64,000 bases of DNA from Marine Group I thaumarchaeote SCGC AAA799-O18 (GTDB lineage: Archaea; Thermoproteota; Nitrososphaeria; Nitrososphaerales; Nitrosopumilaceae). The DNA is taken from assembly GCA_000746705.1 (NCBI GenBank), contig JOTC01000001.1, forward strand, positions 5,327 to 69,326, given 5' to 3'. Below are positions 34,010-42,152 of the stretch, in pieces. The notes beneath the pieces are model-generated. The model was not told the origin of the DNA. It saw nothing but the letters and a program-made list of their open reading frames with translations, and did not search any database. Position 1 is the stretch's first letter; every line of letters begins with the position of its first letter. The position numbers were made by a program, and so were the translations under genes.

Positions 34010-34532
34010 GAGGATTCCCCATTTTTTTCTTCAACACCCCACCAATTGGAGACCAACTCTTACCATACTTTCGTTTCAATGCATGATAGATCTTCCTGTC
34101 TAGATCCACTATGTCGCCTTGCTTCTTTCCTTTCTTCTTATTTTGCTCTACTACCTGTAATGTAACAGCCGCTAGTTTCTTCCACTTCGACAGACTTCTC
34201 TCAGATTCTCCTAACCATTTTGCTGGCTTGAAGTTTGGATCTAAAAGACTATTCAAGCAAGTCAACGCATCATGTTCAACCTCCTTTGAATTAAAATTCA
34301 GAGATACTCTGGCAAACCACCAAATACTAGTGGGGTTCCGATAATCTGAATACTTTATCGCTGCCGCAAGCGCCTCGAAGGAAAGCATTTCAAAGAAAAT
34401 AGCGTTGGTGCAGGCTAAATGTATCCCTTCTTTCAGGCAGTTTTTCGCATGTTTGTACTTGTGATCTAAACATGGCGTTTCCCAGTAGAACGCGGGTTCT
34501 TTCTTCTTAGTGCACAAATAACATCGAGTCAT
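34002..34532 (-). CDS. Hypothetical protein with CxxC and Cys-rich N-terminus, 176 aa
   Basis: Begins MTRCYLCTKKKEPAFYWETP, with further Cys/His (CLDHKYKHAKNC, HLACTNAIF) that could form a zinc site. The rest is helical and basic (KYGKSWSPIGGVLKKKMGN at the end). I choose ATG 34532, one base after the stop of the upstream small membrane gene (TAAAATG), over the longer start at 34565 which would overlap it. Not recognised. Confidence 0.7.
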   Translation of the reverse strand: MTRCYLCTKKKEPAFYWETPCLDHKYKHAKNCLKEGIHLACTNAIFFEMLSFEALAAAIKYSDYRNPTSIWWFARVSLNFNSKEVEHDALTCLNSLLDPNFKPAKWLGESERSLSKWKKLAAVTLQVVEQNKKKGKKQGDIVDLDRKIYHALKRKYGKSWSPIGGVLKKKMGNPLE

Positions 34533-34533
34533 T

Positions 34534-34677
34534 TTATTTTCCTCTGAAAACCTTCTGCCCACCACCGGAGCTATCGTTGTGGAAGAACCGCTTGTCAGTT
34601 AGCAGCTTGTAGACTAGGAGTAAACCACCGCCTACCAAACCCACTGTTGCTATCACCTGTGCTACTACCAGAATCAA
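34534..34677 (-). CDS. Small single-helix membrane protein, 47 aa
   Basis: TTG 34677 to TAA 34534. The peptide MILVVAQVIATVGLVGGGLL continues to a helix end at about residue 24, then a basic/glycine tail ending SSGGGQKVFRGK. Start overlaps the metallopeptidase stop (TTGA) and its stop is one base before the next ATG. The precise fit between two genes is the main evidence that it is real. Function unknown. Confidence 0.6.
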   Translation of the reverse strand: MILVVAQVIATVGLVGGGLLLVYKLLTDKRFFHNDSSGGGQKVFRGK

Positions 34678-35171
34678 TTGATCACCTTGTAGTGGTTGGT
34701 GTACCAAGTGTAGTAGTTACCAGATATTACTTCAAGAACCATTTGTCGTAGAAATTTTTGATATATATCCAGCCATTTTTTGCCGTGTATGCTATGAGCA
34801 CTGCTCCCAGCAAAATGTGCAATTTCATGGCAGATCAAATCTATTATGGCCCAAGTTCCTTCAAGCCACACTGAATGTGGTTTTTTATCAACATAATCAT
34901 TGTATGTGGAAGATACGAAAGGAAAAAACAAAAACTCTTGCCTGATGCAGATACCAGATGGGTTACTAGGACAGAAATCCCAGTGCTGGTGTGCGATGGA
35001 ATCTTTACTCAGTCTATGATAGGGACAACAGAGTTTACTGTCTTTTCTATAAACTACAATCGTATTAGAGTTTAAATCCATAACAAGTTTTGGATTTTTT
35101 TGCTTTAGGATCATTGTAATCTTTCTGCATTTTCCAAGATTAGCGTCGATTTCAATCCATCTGCCTGGCAT
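34674..35171 (-). CDS. SprT/WLM-like zinc metallopeptidase
   Basis: A 165-residue protein. The zinc motif HEIAH lies in IDLICHEIAHFAGSSAHSIH, and HGKKW after it supplies the third histidine, the arrangement HExxH-(n)-HGxxW of SprT-like and phage-type predicted peptidases. The N-terminal half is beta-rich with several cysteines (LCCPYHR, FCPSNPSGIC) that could form a zinc ribbon. SprT/Wss1 relatives cut DNA-protein crosslinks; that role here is inference. First gene of five overlapping ones. Confidence 0.75.
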   Translation of the reverse strand: MPGRWIEIDANLGKCRKITMILKQKNPKLVMDLNSNTIVVYRKDSKLCCPYHRLSKDSIAHQHWDFCPSNPSGICIRQEFLFFPFVSSTYNDYVDKKPHSVWLEGTWAIIDLICHEIAHFAGSSAHSIHGKKWLDIYQKFLRQMVLEVISGNYYTWYTNHYKVIN

Positions 35172-35277
35172 TTTTTATTTACGCTATTTACAATATTAAC
35201 AAACTCGATGATACTATTGATACTATTGATAGTTAGATTTCAATTAGATTAAAATGAAATGAAATTATTGGACAGTT

Positions 35278-35925
35278 ATGAAAACTGCCATAGTTTTGGG
35301 AGGCTCGAGGGGAATTGGAAAAGCAATTGCTGATTCATTGAAGTCAATCAATTGTAATGTAATAGCAACTTCAAAAAACGATTTAGACACATCAAATTTA
35401 GAAAATGTTTCAAGTTTTGCTGAAAAACATAAGGAGACTGACATTCTAGTTCTCAATACAGGCGGACCTGAGCCAAAAGAATTTTTTTCTGTAACTGAAG
35501 ACGATTGGAAACGTTATCACAACCAATTGTTTTTGGGATTCTGCACACTTTTACAAAAGATCAAAATCAATGATAATGGCTATGTCTTTTTGATATCTTC
35601 CGGTGTGATTAAGGAGCCAGACTCGAAACTAATCATATCTAGTGCTTATCGCTCTGCATTTTCTAGCGTGTTTAAAATCCTTAGCAAACAATTTGCAGGT
35701 AAACAAATTAGTTGTATCAATATTGCTCCTGGACCAATCCAAACTGACAGGACAAAAGAACTAATTGATGATGTTGAAGCGTTTGCAAAAACCCTCCCAA
35801 TGAAAAGACTAGGCAAACCAGAGGAAATTGGTGATTTTGTAAAATCAATAGTTGAAAATGATATCAAATATCTTTCAGGTGCAGTCATAGATTTTGATGG
35901 CGCAAACTCTAATTTTGTTTTCTAG
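35278..35925 (+). CDS. Short-chain dehydrogenase/reductase
   Basis: A 215-residue Rossmann protein. The cofactor loop GGSRGIGKAIA (about residues 8-18) and LVLNTGGPEP for the NNAG region are clear, as is the catalytic-region serine in LISSGVI. The active-site tyrosine (SSAYRSAFSSVFK) has Phe rather than Lys four residues later, so catalysis may differ. C-terminal APGPIQTDRT and LSGAVIDFDGANS are normal. Substrate unknown. The gene at 35928 follows by 2 bp. Confidence 0.85.
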   Translation: MKTAIVLGGSRGIGKAIADSLKSINCNVIATSKNDLDTSNLENVSSFAEKHKETDILVLNTGGPEPKEFFSVTEDDWKRYHNQLFLGFCTLLQKIKINDNGYVFLISSGVIKEPDSKLIISSAYRSAFSSVFKILSKQFAGKQISCINIAPGPIQTDRTKELIDDVEAFAKTLPMKRLGKPEEIGDFVKSIVENDIKYLSGAVIDFDGANSNFVF

Positions 35926-35927
35926 TA

Positions 35928-36230
35928 ATGGCGTTCAAGGCATATTTAGAGACAAAGGGAAGGAAAACAGGAAAAATTCACAAAGTCGAGTTGCTTGTTG
36001 TTCAATATAATAACAGATTTTATTTCTCGCGGAGAAATCCAAATTGTGACTGGTTAAAAAATGCAATAGTGAATCCGAATGTGACAGTATCATTCAATAG
36101 GCAGACTTTTTCCGGAAAAGCTAAACTTGTAACCAATATCTTGTTGAACAAAAAAATATGTCAGTTAAAGTACGAGGATGAAAAACGCGCAAATGAAGAG
36201 AGGGTAGTCTTAGAAGTAGACTGCAACTAA
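35928..36230 (+). CDS. F420-dependent (Ddn-type) nitroreductase-family protein
   Basis: A 100-residue split-barrel protein: LETKGRKTGKIHKVELLVVQ and RFYFSRRNPNCDWLKNAI then NPNVTVSF match the Ddn/DUF385 family, whose members bind the deazaflavin F420 and reduce quinones or nitro compounds. Thaumarchaeota make F420. Co-transcribed with the SDR gene. Shorter than mycobacterial Ddn (about 150), lacking part of the N-terminus. Confidence 0.75.
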   Translation: MAFKAYLETKGRKTGKIHKVELLVVQYNNRFYFSRRNPNCDWLKNAIVNPNVTVSFNRQTFSGKAKLVTNILLNKKICQLKYEDEKRANEERVVLEVDCN

Positions 36231-36436
36231 GTAAATTGTGCAGAATATGCTAAACCAAATCCTATAGCTATAAGAATATACCATTTTACATTCTTTTTAT
36301 CCAAGAATATGTTTGGATGTCCTACACCACTCTCGCCGTAAGTTCTTATGCGAATTTTTCGCATCTCTATTCCTTGCCCTATTAACGCAACAGTAATTGC
36401 AATTAACCCAGCTATTGCCAGAATTGCTTGTGGCAT
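36227..36436 (-). CDS. Two-helix membrane protein, 69 aa
   Basis: Helices at about 4-21 and 51-67 flank a basic, polar loop (MRKIRIRTYGESGVGHPN). No known family. Convergent with the Ddn-like gene by 4 bp and divergent from the AMMECR1 gene. Confidence 0.65.
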   Translation of the reverse strand: MPQAILAIAGLIAITVALIGQGIEMRKIRIRTYGESGVGHPNIFLDKKNVKWYILIAIGFGLAYSAQFT

Positions 36437-36509
36437 ATCTTATTCAATATTTTGTAAAATTTAATGTTTTTTTAATACATACTAGTTGATTATATTCAGG
36501 AGAATAGAC

Positions 36510-37130
36510 ATGCCAGACGATACTAGGTTAACAGATTCGGATGGAGTTCTTTTAGTCAAGACTGCAAGACAAGCAGTTACTGAATTTCTTTCAACTGGGA
36601 ATAGAATAAAGTTGGAAGCAGAACATGAAAAAAAATTCTCTTTTGACTCTGGAGTGTTTGTGACGCTGAACAAGCATGACGGGTTGCGAGGATGTATTGG
36701 ATTTCCCATGCCGGAAAAAAAACTATCACGTGCAATAATAGAAGGAGCTATTGCTGCTGCTACTGAGGATCCCAGGTTCCCTGTAGTAACAACAAAGGAA
36801 TTGGATGACATTACGTTTGAAGTCACGGTTCTAACGCAGCCGATGGAAATTGATGTATCTAATCCCATGGAATACTTGACAAAAATCAAGGTTGGTAGAG
36901 ATGGTCTCATTATAAGACACTCTTTTTACTCCGGATTACTTCTACCGCAAGTTCCCGGTGAATACGGCTGGAATGTGGAGGAGTTTCTTCAACATACATG
37001 TCACAAGGCTGGGCTGGAAAAGGACTTTTGGAAAAGCGGCAAGGCAAAGATTGAAAAATTTGAGGGTATCGTATTCAAAGAAGAAACACCCAAGGGTGAA
37101 ATTATGAGGGAGAAACCACATGGAAGTTAG
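36510..37130 (+). CDS. AMMECR1 family protein (AmrA domain)
   Basis: About 206 residues from ATG 36510 (MPDDTRLTDSDG), which has the Shine-Dalgarno-like caggaga upstream; an ATT-region start at 36486 is less likely. The family signature LRGCIGFPMPEK is exact, followed by EDPRFPVVTTKELDDI and the C-terminal PGEYGWNVEEFLQHTC. AMMECR1 genes accompany Memo and a radical SAM enzyme. Overlaps the Memo gene by 11 bp. Cellular function of the system in archaea is not established. Confidence 0.93.
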   Translation: MPDDTRLTDSDGVLLVKTARQAVTEFLSTGNRIKLEAEHEKKFSFDSGVFVTLNKHDGLRGCIGFPMPEKKLSRAIIEGAIAAATEDPRFPVVTTKELDDITFEVTVLTQPMEIDVSNPMEYLTKIKVGRDGLIIRHSFYSGLLLPQVPGEYGWNVEEFLQHTCHKAGLEKDFWKSGKAKIEKFEGIVFKEETPKGEIMREKPHGS

Positions 37131-37956
37131 AACTCCTGCAGTCTCTGGAACGTTTTATCCAGATGATGAAAAGGAATTGAAAAGTCTCATACATGACTGC
37201 TTTACACATCCGATTGGTCCGGGCAAAATGCCTCCTACAGGTTTAGATCAAAAAATTTATGGAGTGATTTGTCCCCACGCTGGGTTTGTGTACTCGGGTC
37301 CAGTTGCATGTCATTCATTTTATTCAATTTCATCATCAACAAGCAAGTTGGCAATCATTACAGGACCAAATCACTACGAAGTTGGTCAAAACATAGCATC
37401 AATGATTGATGTAAGCTGGAAAACCCCTCTTGGATTAGTGGAAGTAGATTCAGAATCTGCACTGGAACTAAGAGATGGCTTAGACATCTTGGAGCTTGAT
37501 TCATTTTCTCACTCGAAAGAGCACAGCATTGAGGTACAGATACCAATGTTGCAGGAAACATTTTCTCATGAAATGAAAATTCTCCCTGTCTCGCTGATTA
37601 ATCAGGAGCAACAAACTGCAACCAATGTAGGTACTGCAATTGCAAAAATTGCACAAAAGAAAGATGCTATATTGATTGGCTCGTCCGACTTTACACATTA
37701 TGAGGAAAACGAGTTTGCTCACAGACAAGACTTGGCGCTAATTGATCCCATCTTAAAACTTGATGTTGACGAGTTTTACAAGATTTTGTATGAAAGAAAA
37801 GTTACTGCGTGTGGCTTTGGTGCAATTGCTTCCATCATGACTGCCTGTAAGGAATTGGGCGCTACCAAGGGAAAATTACTAAAGTATGCAACAAGCGGAG
37901 ATGTCTCTGGGGACAAAAGTTCTGTTGTTGGCTATGCGTCTATAATTTTTGTCTAA
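37120..37956 (+). CDS. MEMO family protein (AmrB)
   Basis: A 278-residue protein resembling class III extradiol dioxygenases: AVSGTFYPDDEKEL, VICPHAGFVYSGPVA, ITGPNHYEVG, HSKEHSIEVQIPMLQ, IGSSDFTHYE and the end SSVVGYASIIFV. The histidines of the putative metal site are retained. It follows AMMECR1 with an 11-bp overlap and is convergent (4 bp) with the plastocyanin gene. Confidence 0.93.
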   Translation: MEVRTPAVSGTFYPDDEKELKSLIHDCFTHPIGPGKMPPTGLDQKIYGVICPHAGFVYSGPVACHSFYSISSSTSKLAIITGPNHYEVGQNIASMIDVSWKTPLGLVEVDSESALELRDGLDILELDSFSHSKEHSIEVQIPMLQETFSHEMKILPVSLINQEQQTATNVGTAIAKIAQKKDAILIGSSDFTHYEENEFAHRQDLALIDPILKLDVDEFYKILYERKVTACGFGAIASIMTACKELGATKGKLLKYATSGDVSGDKSSVVGYASIIFV

Positions 37957-38849
37957 AGTTTTGGTATTAGTGCTATCTTTGTCTTTGCAGTGATTACTAT
38001 GATGCTGACTATGGCTACTGCCAACACAATCATGGCTATTGTTCCAAACTCTGGAACTACGTGACTGCCCACTATTTCAATTCTTTCTGCACCTGAATAA
38101 TATGGGATATGTAGTGTCTTACCCATTTGTTCAAATTCAACCTGTTCGTTATCTACAAGTACAAAGTAACTACCGTCATCAAATGCAGTTATGATATCAG
38201 GATTTAGAACAATCTTCAGTTCGCCGTCATCATCTGCGCCGAACAAGTGAACAAGTAGTGTATCATCGTCAGAGTTTGCGCCAATGTGGTGAATTACACC
38301 GGATGTAACTGAGGCTGTAAACTGGTCAGATATGTCTTCTATTCCACTTGCAGCATGGTCATCACCGTGTCCCATCTCATCACCGTGTTTCATCTCATCA
38401 CCGTGTTTCATCTCATCACCGTGTTTCATCTCATCACCGTGGTCATCACCGTGCTCCTCTTCAGCACCAACCATTACAGTTCCCGCCATCCATGGGTGAA
38501 CCATACAAAAGTAATCAAATGTTCCCGCATCATCAAATACGTGAGAAAATGTAGAACCTGCCATGATTAAGCTGCTGTCAAACACTCCATCTGGTCCATC
38601 TGTTGCTGATCCAGATGTTACTGTGTGAGCCGCAGTATCATTGTTCTCCCAAGTAACCTCACCACCTACATCAAGCGTAACCATACTTGGAATGAAACAA
38701 CCTTCTGCTGTTTCCTCACAGCCCGGAACTGATGAGCCTGGTGCGTTTGTTACTGTGACGCTCATATGGTCTGCAAATGCTGACGGAGTAACAGCTATAA
38801 TTGAAAAAATTGCGAGTAAACCAAATAATGTGTATAATTTCTTCTGCAT
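37953..38849 (-). CDS. Plastocyanin-like blue copper protein with His-rich repeats and PEFG-type tail
   Basis: A 298-residue secreted protein. Signal peptide ends at AFA-DHM (about residue 26). The cupredoxin domain has the copper ligands His in DTAAHTVTSG and Cys/His/Met in YFCMVHPWMAG. Then HGDEMK repeats, a second beta-rich domain, and a C-terminal VVPEFGTIAMIVLAVAIVSI transmembrane segment with basic end, the PEFG-type archaeosortase-like signal of Thaumarchaeota. Small copper proteins are thought to carry electrons in ammonia oxidisers. It follows the regulator gene at 38923 by 73 bp. Confidence 0.92.
   Translation of the reverse strand: MQKKLYTLFGLLAIFSIIAVTPSAFADHMSVTVTNAPGSSVPGCEETAEGCFIPSMVTLDVGGEVTWENNDTAAHTVTSGSATDGPDGVFDSSLIMAGSTFSHVFDDAGTFDYFCMVHPWMAGTVMVGAEEEHGDDHGDEMKHGDEMKHGDEMKHGDEMGHGDDHAASGIEDISDQFTASVTSGVIHHIGANSDDDTLLVHLFGADDDGELKIVLNPDIITAFDDGSYFVLVDNEQVEFEQMGKTLHIPYYSGAERIEIVGSHVVPEFGTIAMIVLAVAIVSIIVITAKTKIALIPKL
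38373..38441 (-). repeat. 18-bp tandem repeat, 3.8 copies, in the plastocyanin gene
   Basis: On the plus strand catctcatcaccgtgttt is found at 38373, 38391 and 38409, with a last copy at 38427 that ends ggtc. On the coding strand it encodes HGDEMK. Histidine, acidic and methionine residues make it a likely copper-binding linker. Confidence 0.95.
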
Positions 38850-38922
38850 TTTAGATTAATTCCTTGAAATGTATAATATAATCTGATTGGTACAATGATC
38901 AAAAATCTGATTATTTTTTACA

Positions 38923-39420
38923 TTAAAGTGATGAAATAATATCTGCATAGTTTTCAATTGTTCTATCCATCAAATCTGGATGATATTTTGAAATTAATTT
39001 ATCGACAGTATTCTTGTCTGGAAGTGAAAAAAATCTTTTTCCATTCTCAAACCTATCTTTGATAATACCATCGTCAACTAATTCAGTCACATAACGTGAT
39101 GTAGTACCAGGTGATCTTTTTATTCTTAAGAACATTTCAGAGAAATTTACCTCGTCCATATCCAACAATAGGCGTAAAATTCTACGTGGTGTTTCCTGCC
39201 TTAGTCTTTTGATAATTGAAATCTCTTCGTCCTTTACAGAAAGAGGATAGAATCTTGCTACTCTTGGTGTCCTTTCAACTCGTAAGACTGATTGTTGCTC
39301 TAATTTTTGTATATGATGGCTTAATGTACCATTTTTTAACCCTAATTCATCCATGATCTCACGGAATCTAATCCCTGGGTTTTTTTCGATTGTCCTTAGA
39401 ATTAGTTCTGGTCTAGCCAT
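38923..39420 (-). CDS. Double winged-helix transcriptional regulator
   Basis: About 165 residues from ATG 39420 (MARPELILRTIEKNPGIRF); a TTG at 39429 is three codons upstream. The first winged helix, GIRFREIMDELGLKNGTLSH, is MarR/ArsR-like, and a second, VNFSEMFLRIKRSPGTTSRY, follows. Two tandem wHTH domains are typical of thaumarchaeal and haloarchaeal regulators. It lies between a membrane-protein gene (upstream, 12 bp) and the plastocyanin gene, its likely target. Confidence 0.83.
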   Translation of the reverse strand: MARPELILRTIEKNPGIRFREIMDELGLKNGTLSHHIQKLEQQSVLRVERTPRVARFYPLSVKDEEISIIKRLRQETPRRILRLLLDMDEVNFSEMFLRIKRSPGTTSRYVTELVDDGIIKDRFENGKRFFSLPDKNTVDKLISKYHPDLMDRTIENYADIISSL

Positions 39421-39432
39421 ATCCCACAATTT

Positions 39433-39816
39433 TTAATCACCCCTAAATATACCATATGCAAAAATTCCAATCATGCAAATCATAAGCATATGTGCAATCT
39501 CGTATCCAGGTATGTCATAATAATGTACAGTAGTTGCATCTAACAATGATATTATTTCTGCAATGGCAAATACAAAAAATGCTACAGATGTAATTGCAAG
39601 TTTTTTTGTTTTTATCTTCGAATATGCATTTATGCCCAAAATTGTTAGGAACACAGCCAAAATAATTCCTCCTGTGTGAAGCAGTAAATGGAAAATATGA
39701 GTGCCATGACCGAAATGTGGTATAAGCACGGGGATAGATAATGCGGCAACTACACAAATTACAACCAAAGTAAGTAGTGTTGGCTTGTTATCTACTATTG
39801 AAGAGTATTTTGACAA
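39433..39816 (-). CDS. Four-helix membrane protein, 127 aa
   Basis: Helices at about 13-32, 40-62, 71-92 and 104-124. Several histidines lie near the membrane face (HFGHGTHIFHLLLHTGG, HYYDIPGYEIAHML), which could bind heme or copper. No recognised family. Co-transcribed with the wHTH regulator; together with the plastocyanin gene it looks like a small redox or metal unit, by context only. Confidence 0.7.
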   Translation of the reverse strand: MSKYSSIVDNKPTLLTLVVICVVAALSIPVLIPHFGHGTHIFHLLLHTGGIILAVFLTILGINAYSKIKTKKLAITSVAFFVFAIAEIISLLDATTVHYYDIPGYEIAHMLMICMIGIFAYGIFRGD

Positions 39817-39872
39817 TATGAAATGGTATTAAAAATAACATATAATGAAAGTGGTTCAAACATCAAAAATGA

Positions 39873-40931
39873 TTAAACTACAAACTGGAATCTTTCTTGC
39901 TTGTAGTCTTTGGCTAGCGAGCCTGTTATGGGTATCTGGTTTCCACAAAACTTACACTTGTTGTTTTTATCAAGATGCCACTGCTGAATGTCAAACCCAA
40001 ATCTTTTGACAACAATTTCATTGCATCCTGCACAGTATGTATGCTCCCATGGATGTCCCGGAACGTTCCCAAGATATACATATTTGAGTCCCTCGCTTTT
40101 TGCAATTTCATAATGCTTTTCCAAAGTCTTTATCGGTGTAGATGGATATTCCATCATCTTGTAATCAGGATGAAAGCGCAAAAAGTGAATTACAGTTTCT
40201 GGACCAAGCTCGTCATAGACAAACTTTGTAAGCTTTCTTGCATGATCCAAGTTATCGCCTGCCTGCGGAACTATCAAGTCTGTAATCTCCATGTGAATCT
40301 TTGTCTTATCCCTGATTTCTAGAATTGTGTCAAATATGGGCTGGGGATCAGGTACGCCGATAAATTTCCTAGTAAACTCTGGCTCTGCACTTCCCTTAAA
40401 GTCAACAGTGATACAGTCCAAAAACTCGTCCATCATCTTAACTGATTCTGGTGTGTCATATCCATTTGAGACAAAGATGTTAAAGAGACCTTTTTTCCTT
40501 GCAGCTACACCACAGTCTCGAGCAAATTCGATGAATATTGAAGGTTCGTTGTATGTGTACGCAATTCCTTGTGCACCATGTTCAATTGCTGTGTTTGCTA
40601 CCTGCTCTGGCGTCATGTCAACGCCTTCTACTTTGCGTCTCTGGCTAATGTCAGAATTCTGGCAATACCTACATAGCCAATTACATCCAGTGGTTGCAAT
40701 TGAGAAAATACTGCTTCCCGGATTATAATGAATTACGGGTTTTTTTTCAATAGGATCAACATGACCTGCAATAACTTTTCCATAAACATAAAGATCAAGC
40801 TGACCGTTTTCATTTCCTCTTATACCACAGAGACCAATCTGTCCCTTTCCTATCTCACAATATCTGGCACAGGCTGTACATAGAACTTTATCATTGGGTC
40901 TCTTTTCATAAAGTATTGCCTCCCTGCTCAT
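39873..40931 (-). CDS. amrS: AmmeMemoRadiSam system radical SAM enzyme (AmrS)
   Basis: A 352-residue radical SAM protein. The iron-sulfur motif is GCNWLCRYCQNSDIS (CxxxCxxC). An N-terminal CTACARYCEIGKGQIGLCG and the C-terminal zinc-ribbon CAGCNEIVVKRFG...CKFCG flank it. IAYTYNEPSIFIEF and FHPDYKM are typical of AmrS. It forms a genomic trio with AMMECR1 and Memo, here 2 kb away on the opposite strand instead of adjacent. Product not known. Confidence 0.94.
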   Translation of the reverse strand: MSREAILYEKRPNDKVLCTACARYCEIGKGQIGLCGIRGNENGQLDLYVYGKVIAGHVDPIEKKPVIHYNPGSSIFSIATTGCNWLCRYCQNSDISQRRKVEGVDMTPEQVANTAIEHGAQGIAYTYNEPSIFIEFARDCGVAARKKGLFNIFVSNGYDTPESVKMMDEFLDCITVDFKGSAEPEFTRKFIGVPDPQPIFDTILEIRDKTKIHMEITDLIVPQAGDNLDHARKLTKFVYDELGPETVIHFLRFHPDYKMMEYPSTPIKTLEKHYEIAKSEGLKYVYLGNVPGHPWEHTYCAGCNEIVVKRFGFDIQQWHLDKNNKCKFCGNQIPITGSLAKDYKQERFQFVV

Positions 40932-40993
40932 GGTTCTGATATATGGTGTTATTATATCAAGACTGTTATTAGTAACAAGTAATAAAGAAATCC

Positions 40994-41422
40994 GTGAACA
41001 GAAAATCTGAGGAATTTTTCATCAATTATCTAAAATCACTTCCAAATAGTCACATTAAACAATTCTACAATGATGTTGAATGGACACCGTATCCTGTACT
41101 TGTCATAAAGGAATTTCAAAGAAGATTCAAGCCAAAGGATACTGAATTTTTGGATAAACTTTTGGAATCCGTCGACGATGCAAAAAAGAAAGGACAAAAA
41201 ATTGGAAAGTTAGCAAAAATAAGAGGTATTAAACTGAGTAAACGGGTCAAGACACGGACTAAAAAAACAGTCTTAAAAAAGATTACAAAGGCAAAACGAA
41301 TGATTAGACCTTCAGATGATAATGTAGAATTGATCAAAAAACTTGGTGAATTAAAAAAGGTGGGTATTATTACCAATAAGGAATTTCAGGCGAAAAAGAA
41401 GCAATTGCTTGATAAAATATAA
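40994..41422 (+). CDS. Basic protein with C-terminal SHOCT-like domain, 142 aa
   Basis: GTG start at 40994. A helical N-terminus (EEFFINYLKSLPNSHIKQFY) and a Lys-rich middle (KKGQKIGKLAKI, KTRTKKTVLKKITKAKR) precede ELIKKLGELKKVGIITNKEF, the SHOCT-type short helical hairpin. Function unknown. Divergent from amrS with 62 bp between. Confidence 0.7.
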   Translation: MNRKSEEFFINYLKSLPNSHIKQFYNDVEWTPYPVLVIKEFQRRFKPKDTEFLDKLLESVDDAKKKGQKIGKLAKIRGIKLSKRVKTRTKKTVLKKITKAKRMIRPSDDNVELIKKLGELKKVGIITNKEFQAKKKQLLDKI

Positions 41423-41436
41423 TTGTTAAATCAAAA

Positions 41437-42081
41437 CTAAACAATGTGTATCACTGTACTTACTCCACGCCTGTCAGACTCTGACCCATCTTGAATTTCA
41501 CTCACAACAACTGTAAACGAAATTACGTCACGTTGCGTACATTTTTCAGCATTTAGTTTCAAGTTAATATCCAATAGATCAGACTCATCTTCTGTAATAC
41601 TAGTTTCATCAAAAAATGCCGTCCCAGTTGTTTCAAACCTGAACCTTTCCTCCTTGCCATGAAATCCAAGCTTTGCCTTCCTTCCCTCTCTGCACATAGC
41701 CTTTACGTTTACATCAATTATTCCAGGGCTAGCCATAGTATACCCAGATTTTTTATTTACAAAAACACCAATCTGAAATGGTTTTCCCGCTGTGGCTTCA
41801 GCCATCTTTTGTATACCATCATTCATTACCACGTCAACAGCCTTGAAAGTTTGCGGAACCTTTGCAATCCATTCATTAGTTCGCTCAATTATACTCGCTA
41901 TCTCTGTACGCCTCGTTTTGTCTTCCTCCTCCGGCAGCTTGTAACGATCAACCCAAGCAAGATAGTCGTGTGAAATATCCTTAATAAAATCAATACAGGT
42001 AATTCTATAACTGTCTACATTAGGTGCCCGCTCTGAATTTTCATCATCAGGGACAAAACTATCATCCGATGGCATTGCCAT
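41437..42081 (-). CDS. Conserved hypothetical protein, about 214 aa
   Basis: Starts MAMPSDDSFVPDDENSERAP (ATG 42081); a TTG at 42090 is three codons further. Acidic helical N-terminal part (DKTRRTEIASIIERTNEWIAK) and a beta-rich C-terminal part with IDVNVKAMCREGRKAKLGF. No known motif. Convergent with the SHOCT gene. Confidence 0.65.
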   Translation of the reverse strand: MAMPSDDSFVPDDENSERAPNVDSYRITCIDFIKDISHDYLAWVDRYKLPEEEDKTRRTEIASIIERTNEWIAKVPQTFKAVDVVMNDGIQKMAEATAGKPFQIGVFVNKKSGYTMASPGIIDVNVKAMCREGRKAKLGFHGKEERFRFETTGTAFFDETSITEDESDLLDINLKLNAEKCTQRDVISFTVVVSEIQDGSESDRRGVSTVIHIV

Positions 42082-42152
42082 GGTTTTCAAATAATGTTAA
42101 GACTAAAAAAACCAATCTCAATTAATATATTTAGAAAAATTCATAGTTTTAT

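Noticed and set aside
35210..35227. Direct repeat gatactatt x2 between divergent genes as an operator
   Set aside because: Short, AT-rich and without symmetry; could be chance slippage.
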